Assembly (NCBI GenBank): GCA_002313335.1
Contig: DCBC01000013.1
Span: 1-10,595 of the forward strand
DNA from: Porticoccaceae bacterium UBA1117
Lineage (GTDB): Bacteria; Pseudomonadota; Gammaproteobacteria; Pseudomonadales; Porticoccaceae
DNA: 10,595 bases
Reading direction: 5' to 3'
Positions within the stretch are counted from its first letter, which is position 1, and the number at the start of each line of letters is the position of its first letter. Shown in pieces: positions 7,352 to 10,595 of this stretch. The notes below the pieces were generated by a model. It saw only the letters and a list, made by a program, of their open reading frames with translations, was not told where the DNA came from and searched no databases. The position numbers were made by a program, and so were the translations under genes.

Positions 7352-7474
7352 TAATTCAATCTGAGTAAAAAGGATTAACTTGTAAAATTAAAAAGTAGGG
7401 CTCCTCTATTCATGAAGAAAAGATATTAACACCAATGAGCAGCTACCGAAGTAGCGGGCTTGAAGCGCCGATAC
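7352..7474. other. Segment of unknown origin at the left junction of the duplicated block
   Basis: The bases between the LtaS-like stop codon and the point where similarity to waaA begins match neither copy. They include a perfect hairpin, GCTAC-CGAA-GTAGC (7442-7455), whose loop side supplies the stop codon of the truncated waaA frame, and a TTCATGAA palindrome near 7410. No terminator with a T-tract is seen after the LtaS-like gene. The hairpin may mark the deletion junction. Confidence 0.4.
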
Positions 7475-8075
7475 CACTTTGCGGTAATCCTAGGCTCTGG
7501 AAACGTTGGGCGTCATCGGTATGCTGGGCGGCAACCGTGTGTAGGTTATTTAGCATGGGTGCCACAATAGGGCTAATGCGCTGATACCCTCGAGCAGATT
7601 TTTCAGATAAGCGAGCATTGGCCACGATCACCGGAATACCTCGTCGCTTACAGGCAGCAATAGTATTGGGCCAAAGCTCTGTTTCCATAATGATCAGTAC
7701 CTTTGGCTTAACCCGATTTAAAAATCTCGCTACGGCATCTGGCAAATCGTAAGGCGCATAGCTGTACTCAACCGAATCACCAAATATCGATAACACGCGG
7801 TCTGAACCGGTTGGCGTCATGCAGGTCATGAAGATCCTGTGGTCGGGATATTTATCTTGTAAGGCACTCACTAGGGGCACCGCAGCTAGGGTTTCACCCA
7901 CAGAAACCGCATGCAGCCAAATAGTGGGGACACTCGACTCAAACCTTTGGCAAAACCCAAATCGCTCTGCCCAACGCTGAAAATAGCTCGGCGCCTTCAG
8001 TCCGCGCCATAGCAATCGCATGACTATGGCGGGCAATAAACAATAAAACAGCACTGAGTACAAAAATCTAGGCAT
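7443..8075 (-). pseudogene. Truncated second copy of waaA (N-terminal half only)
   Basis: From ATG 8075 the frame encodes MPRFLYSVLFYCLLPAIVMRLLWRGLK and stays collinear with the complete WaaA for about 198 residues at roughly 80% identity. It then departs into a short unrelated tail (SGIGASSPLLR) and a TAG. At the DNA level 4441-5041 and 7475-8075 align with no gaps at a constant offset of 3034. It keeps the membrane anchor, the catalytic-type Glu in SVGETLAA and METELWPN. It lacks the whole C-terminal domain with KFD, STHKGE, PRHPERF and GGHNVIEPA, so it cannot bind CMP-Kdo in the normal way. An open frame extends upstream to 8153, but the homologous start is 8075. No frameshift or internal stop has accumulated in the retained half. 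It is a gene remnant, or less likely a short expressed protein. Confidence 0.85.
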
Positions 8076-8466
8076 AAATTTTCGAACATCCTTTGACCAC
8101 AGAAGAAGTACAACGGCTCGATAGCCACACCAACAGACCGTTGATAACAACATAGCAGAAATAGAGATTAACCACGAATGATAACTACTCCTTGATTCGC
8201 CATTTTGCCGCAGATCAAAGTTGTAGTGTAGCTAAAGAGTAATGGGCATCAGCACAAATTAAAGTTTTCGCTATTAGATGGCTTTCTTATAAAAGAGACC
8301 AGACGCTTGCATGACAAAAGATAAGCGAAATTATAGTAATATTGCTACCCATTTGATGGCTTGTATAAAGATGATGGAGATAGTGGAATAGTTTGTAGCC
8401 AAATATTGGACTGGATAACCGGTTTTCAAATATTCAGCGCGTCTAGAGACTGAAAATTAGCCCTGA
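7475..8466. repeat. Decayed second copy of the waaA / LtaS-like block (direct repeat of parts of 4441-7351)
   Basis: In order, this region holds the 5' half of waaA (7475-8075, matching 4441-5041), the inter-gene region (8076-8310, matching 5042-5290 with gaps), the first codons of the LtaS-like gene (from 8311) and its last codons (about 8370-8466, matching about 7255-7345). Order and orientation are the same as in the complete block. The arrangement is best explained by an ancestral tandem copy that suffered two deletions, about 0.67 kb of waaA and about 1.9 kb of the LtaS-like gene. Acquisition of a related block from another strain is an alternative. No transposase or flanking inverted repeat is seen. 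Confidence 0.75.
8311..8466 (+). pseudogene. Internally deleted remnant of the LtaS-like gene
   Basis: ATG 8311 starts MTKDKRNYSNIAT, which aligns base for base without gaps to the start of the intact gene (MSKYNVNHINTAV) at about two-thirds identity. After some 20 further bases the sequence jumps to the 3' end of the gene. In another frame 8397-8432 encodes SQILDWITGFQI, against NQILDWLTRFQM (residues 665-676) in the intact protein. The start frame ends at TAG 8389-8391 and the tail frame at TGA 8451-8453, so the two pieces are out of frame. No catalytic or membrane segment survives. Its end overlaps the 3' end of the capsule-type gene on the other strand. Confidence 0.7.
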
Positions 8467-9605
8467 GAGTTTAAAACTTGCTTGAACCGCCTACTCAGAT
8501 CATCTAAATGAACCTGATTAGGCTCATTCCAAGAAACAGGAATACAATAAACTTCCTTTAAGTAGGCCACAAATTTATTGATCAAAGATAGATCTACTTG
8601 CCAACTTCCTAACTCATTAATCTGTTGAGAGAGTTCATATTTTGATTGAACCGGCATAGTAATACCTTTTATAGCATAGCAGGCCGATCCAAGAACAAAG
8701 ACCCGCTTTCCCAAGGCTAAAGACTCTACACCGACGCTAGAATTTAAGGTGACTACTGCATCACTCTTCTCAATTAACTCCTGAGTGTTTTTATTACTGA
8801 ACATAATTCGCGGATTATAGTGATATAAATCAGTATAGCGATGAGGATCTGATGGGTGCTCTTTAACCACGAAGTGAAGTGTTTGATCCGTACAATTTAG
8901 TGCAGAAAACGCTATCCAATCGTATAGCTCGCGCATAGTTTTAATGTGGGGAGAATTCAACAACACCTGACTATCAAATAAAACCTGAAAAGGCACAAAT
9001 ATAAACGTCTTAGGGAGCTGCAGATGAAAATTTGCGTGCTGCGCATGTTTCCTTTTCTTGCGATTAAATTTTCTTTGGACCAACTTAGGCTCAATAACCG
9101 AATCGCCTGCGTTCCTAGTGGCATAGTCTGCATAAAAAGCTGCAATCCTAGGAAGACTATTACTAGCATTAACGCCTAATAAATCAAAGGTCGTCGTATC
9201 GGGCAATAATCCGTTTTCAAAGTGAACAACTGGAATAGCCAGTTTGCTTGCTATAGTTTTAATTACCTTCTCTGGTAATCTAGTACCATTAAAGATCGCT
9301 ATACACTTCGGCTTGTGGCGATCTATCAACCCCGAAAAACGCCTAAATAAGTAACGAAATTTAAACGTGTAGTAATGCCTTATTAGTGACCATAACCACT
9401 CAGGGAAATGATACTTCACTCGCTTACGCTGGAAATGAAACTCTATTCCTTCACTCACTTCATCAGACGTTAACTTTATTGATTTTGATCTAAAACACGG
9501 CCTAAAAGAGAAATCATAAACATTACTATTGAAAGCTAATTTAGCCGCCAAGAAACTAAAATATTTATGCTTAGGCCCGCGCGGCGATACAAACATCACA
9601 TCCAT
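8457..9605 (-). CDS. KpsS-like capsule polysaccharide synthesis / Kdo-type glycosyltransferase
   Basis: This 382-residue cytoplasmic protein without a signal peptide resembles the capsule polysaccharide synthesis family (Capsule_synth; KpsS/KpsC-type beta-Kdo transferases that start capsule chains on lipid). Supporting segments are VVHFENGLLPDTTTFDLLGVNASNS (about 127-150), the family's E-G...T-D-GVN pattern, then FIFVPFQVLFDSQ (201-213), FVVKEHPSDP (245-254) and VVTLNSSVGVESLALGKRVFVLG (284-306). The last resembles a nucleotide-sugar-binding lobe. GAGAG lies about 10 bases upstream of the ATG. The gene starts 46 bases after ilvE and probably shares its transcript. It looks more AT-rich than waaA or ilvE. 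Its stop codon lies within the decayed LtaS-like remnant, so the original 3' end may have been altered. Other GT-B glycosyltransferase roles, such as LPS core or O-chain, are possible. Confidence 0.72.
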   Translation of the reverse strand: MDVMFVSPRGPKHKYFSFLAAKLAFNSNVYDFSFRPCFRSKSIKLTSDEVSEGIEFHFQRKRVKYHFPEWLWSLIRHYYTFKFRYLFRRFSGLIDRHKPKCIAIFNGTRLPEKVIKTIASKLAIPVVHFENGLLPDTTTFDLLGVNASNSLPRIAAFYADYATRNAGDSVIEPKLVQRKFNRKKRKHAQHANFHLQLPKTFIFVPFQVLFDSQVLLNSPHIKTMRELYDWIAFSALNCTDQTLHFVVKEHPSDPHRYTDLYHYNPRIMFSNKNTQELIEKSDAVVTLNSSVGVESLALGKRVFVLGSACYAIKGITMPVQSKYELSQQINELGSWQVDLSLINKFVAYLKEVYCIPVSWNEPNQVHLDDLSRRFKQVLNSQG

Positions 9606-9651
9606 GTAAAATCTCTCTAAATATTCCTAGATGAAGGTTATTGAACTTGGC

Positions 9652-10581
9652 TCATTTAGACACTGGCGTCAGCCAGTTTGTATACTTTGCATTACCGCCT
9701 CGGACGATCTCAAAATAAGCTGCTTGAAGCTTCTCTGCGACTGGCCCACGCTTGCCACTGCCTACAATACGCCCATCATATTCACGGATAGGAACCACTT
9801 CTGCTGCGGTGCCTGTGAAAAATGCCTCATCACAAATATAGACTTCATCTCGAGTAATCCGCTTTTCTCGCACTTCAATACCATAGTCAGCGGCCAGTTT
9901 AAAAATGGTATCTCGAGTAATGCCGTCAAGACAGGAGGTTAAATCTGGTGTATAGATCACACCATTTCGAACCATAAAGAAGTTCTCTCCACTACCTTCG
10001 GCCACATAGCCCTCATTGTCGAGCAGCATCGCTTCATCGCATCCAGAGTCTAAAGCCTCGCGAAGCGCTAACATTGAATTGATATAATTGCCACTAGCTT
10101 TGGCCTTGCACATGGTGATATTCACATGGTGCCGAGTATACGAAGACGTGCGTACTTTAATACCTGCTTCCAGCGCTTCGGGAGACATGTAAGACGGCCA
10201 TTCCCACGCCGCTATACCCACATGTACCTTCAAATCTTTTGCTCGCAAGCCCATACCTTCTGAGCCTAAAAAAACTAGCGGGCGAATATACGCTTCTTTA
10301 AGATTGTTAGCGCTCACTACTTCTCTATGAGCCGCATTAATTTCATCCTGACCGAAAGGGACTTCTAGATGAAGTATTTTCGCTGAGTTAAACAGACGCT
10401 TTGTATGATCCTCAAGACGGTATATGCAAGTGCCCGAAGCACTGTTGTGATAGGCACGTACGCCCTCAAAAACAGCTAACCCATAATGCAGTGAGTGCGT
10501 CAAAAAGTGGGTTTGCGCATCGCGCCAATCGACCATCTTTCCATCCATCCAAATAAAACCATCGCGGTCTGCAAATGACAT
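9652..10581 (-). CDS. ilvE: Branched-chain amino-acid aminotransferase
   Basis: This PLP-dependent class IV aminotransferase carries out the last step of leucine, isoleucine and valine synthesis, transferring the amino group from glutamate to the 2-keto acids. Its 309 residues equal the E. coli IlvE length. Visible signatures are the N-terminal FIWMDGKMVDWRDAQTHFLTHSLHYGLAVFEGVRAY, the catalytic lysine in CKAKASGNYINSM (Lys161), the PLP-binding EGYVAEGSGENFF (about 190-202) and the phosphate-loop region FFTGTAAEVVPI. AGAGGT lies about eight bases before the ATG. The capsule-type gene follows 46 bases downstream. In Pseudomonas and relatives ilvE precedes LPS-core glycosyltransferase genes, so an envelope-glycan gene beside it fits that layout. 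The promoter lies beyond the right edge. Confidence 0.96.
   Translation of the reverse strand: MSFADRDGFIWMDGKMVDWRDAQTHFLTHSLHYGLAVFEGVRAYHNSASGTCIYRLEDHTKRLFNSAKILHLEVPFGQDEINAAHREVVSANNLKEAYIRPLVFLGSEGMGLRAKDLKVHVGIAAWEWPSYMSPEALEAGIKVRTSSYTRHHVNITMCKAKASGNYINSMLALREALDSGCDEAMLLDNEGYVAEGSGENFFMVRNGVIYTPDLTSCLDGITRDTIFKLAADYGIEVREKRITRDEVYICDEAFFTGTAAEVVPIREYDGRIVGSGKRGPVAEKLQAAYFEIVRGGNAKYTNWLTPVSK
9662..9677. other. Small perfect hairpin at the 3' end of ilvE
   Basis: ACTGGC (9662-9667) and GCCAGT (9672-9677) form a perfect 6-base stem with a 4-base loop, covering the final codons of ilvE. No T-tract follows on the minus strand, so it is not a convincing terminator. It could pause ribosomes or protect the 3' end, or be chance. 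Confidence 0.35.
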
Positions 10582-10595
10582 TTAACGCTACCTCT

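Noticed and set aside
8076..8153. Upstream extension of the waaA fragment (26 more codons)
   Set aside because: The intact waaA has a stop in the matching region and its start aligns with 8075. The extension is chance open sequence in the conserved upstream region.
7352..8466. Insertion sequence or prophage edge as the cause of the duplicated block
   Set aside because: No transposase or integrase, no terminal inverted repeats and no attachment-like site were seen. Homology to the adjacent locus explains the content.
9662..9677. Rho-independent terminator after ilvE
   Set aside because: The stem is only six bases, lies inside the coding end and has no following T-tract on the transcribed strand. 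Read-through into the capsule-type gene is more likely.
9631..9942. 103-codon open frame on the + strand
   Set aside because: It lies almost wholly antisense to ilvE, which has full family motifs, and has no recognisable domain or good ribosome site.
1..10595. CRISPR array, tRNA/rRNA genes, toxin-antitoxin or defence genes
   Set aside because: No regularly spaced repeats, tRNA-like cloverleaf or recognisable defence or toxin family was found. The genes are efflux, envelope glycan and amino-acid functions.

Overview
The window looks like chromosomal DNA of a Gram-negative gammaproteobacterium, probably a marine Cellvibrionales-like lineage. That placement is an inference from the mix of a TolC-type outer-membrane channel, WaaA (Kdo transferase), IlvE and a KpsS-like capsule enzyme; in Pseudomonas and relatives waaA and ilvE flank the LPS-core region. 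By eye, base composition is moderate to AT-rich, and lowest in the efflux/TetR part and the capsule-type gene.

Left part (1-1980): an RND efflux operon read leftward (HlyD-type periplasmic adaptor, then the start of an AcrB-type pump that runs off the left edge, joined by an ATGA overlap). It is divergent from a TetR-family repressor gene. The 91-base gap holds two overlapping sigma70-type promoters with a 17-base palindrome laid across them, which suggests that the regulator represses both the pump and itself. A gene-free stretch of about 400 bases follows, with a small 11-base tandem repeat and a possible hairpin/T-tract. Then comes tolC on the + strand, which could supply the outer-membrane channel for this pump, among others.

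Middle part (3773-8466): waaA (- strand) and a five-TM LTA-synthase/phosphoglycerol-transferase-like membrane enzyme (+ strand) diverge from a shared 249-base region. To their right lies a second, decayed copy of the same block in the same orientation. It comprises a waaA copy cut after about 200 codons, its upstream region, and a scrap holding only the first ~13 codons and the last ~30 codons of the membrane enzyme. The waaA copies align without gaps over 601 bases at a constant offset of 3034. This is the most notable feature of the window: a tandem duplication, or a related second locus, reduced by two large deletions.

Right part (8457-10581): a KpsS/capsule-synthesis-type glycosyltransferase gene and ilvE, both on the - strand and 46 bases apart. 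The window therefore combines multidrug efflux with envelope glycan assembly: Kdo transfer to lipid A, a periplasmic head-group transferase and a capsule/Kdo-type transferase, plus one branched-chain amino-acid enzyme. No RNA gene, CRISPR array, transposase or integrase is visible.
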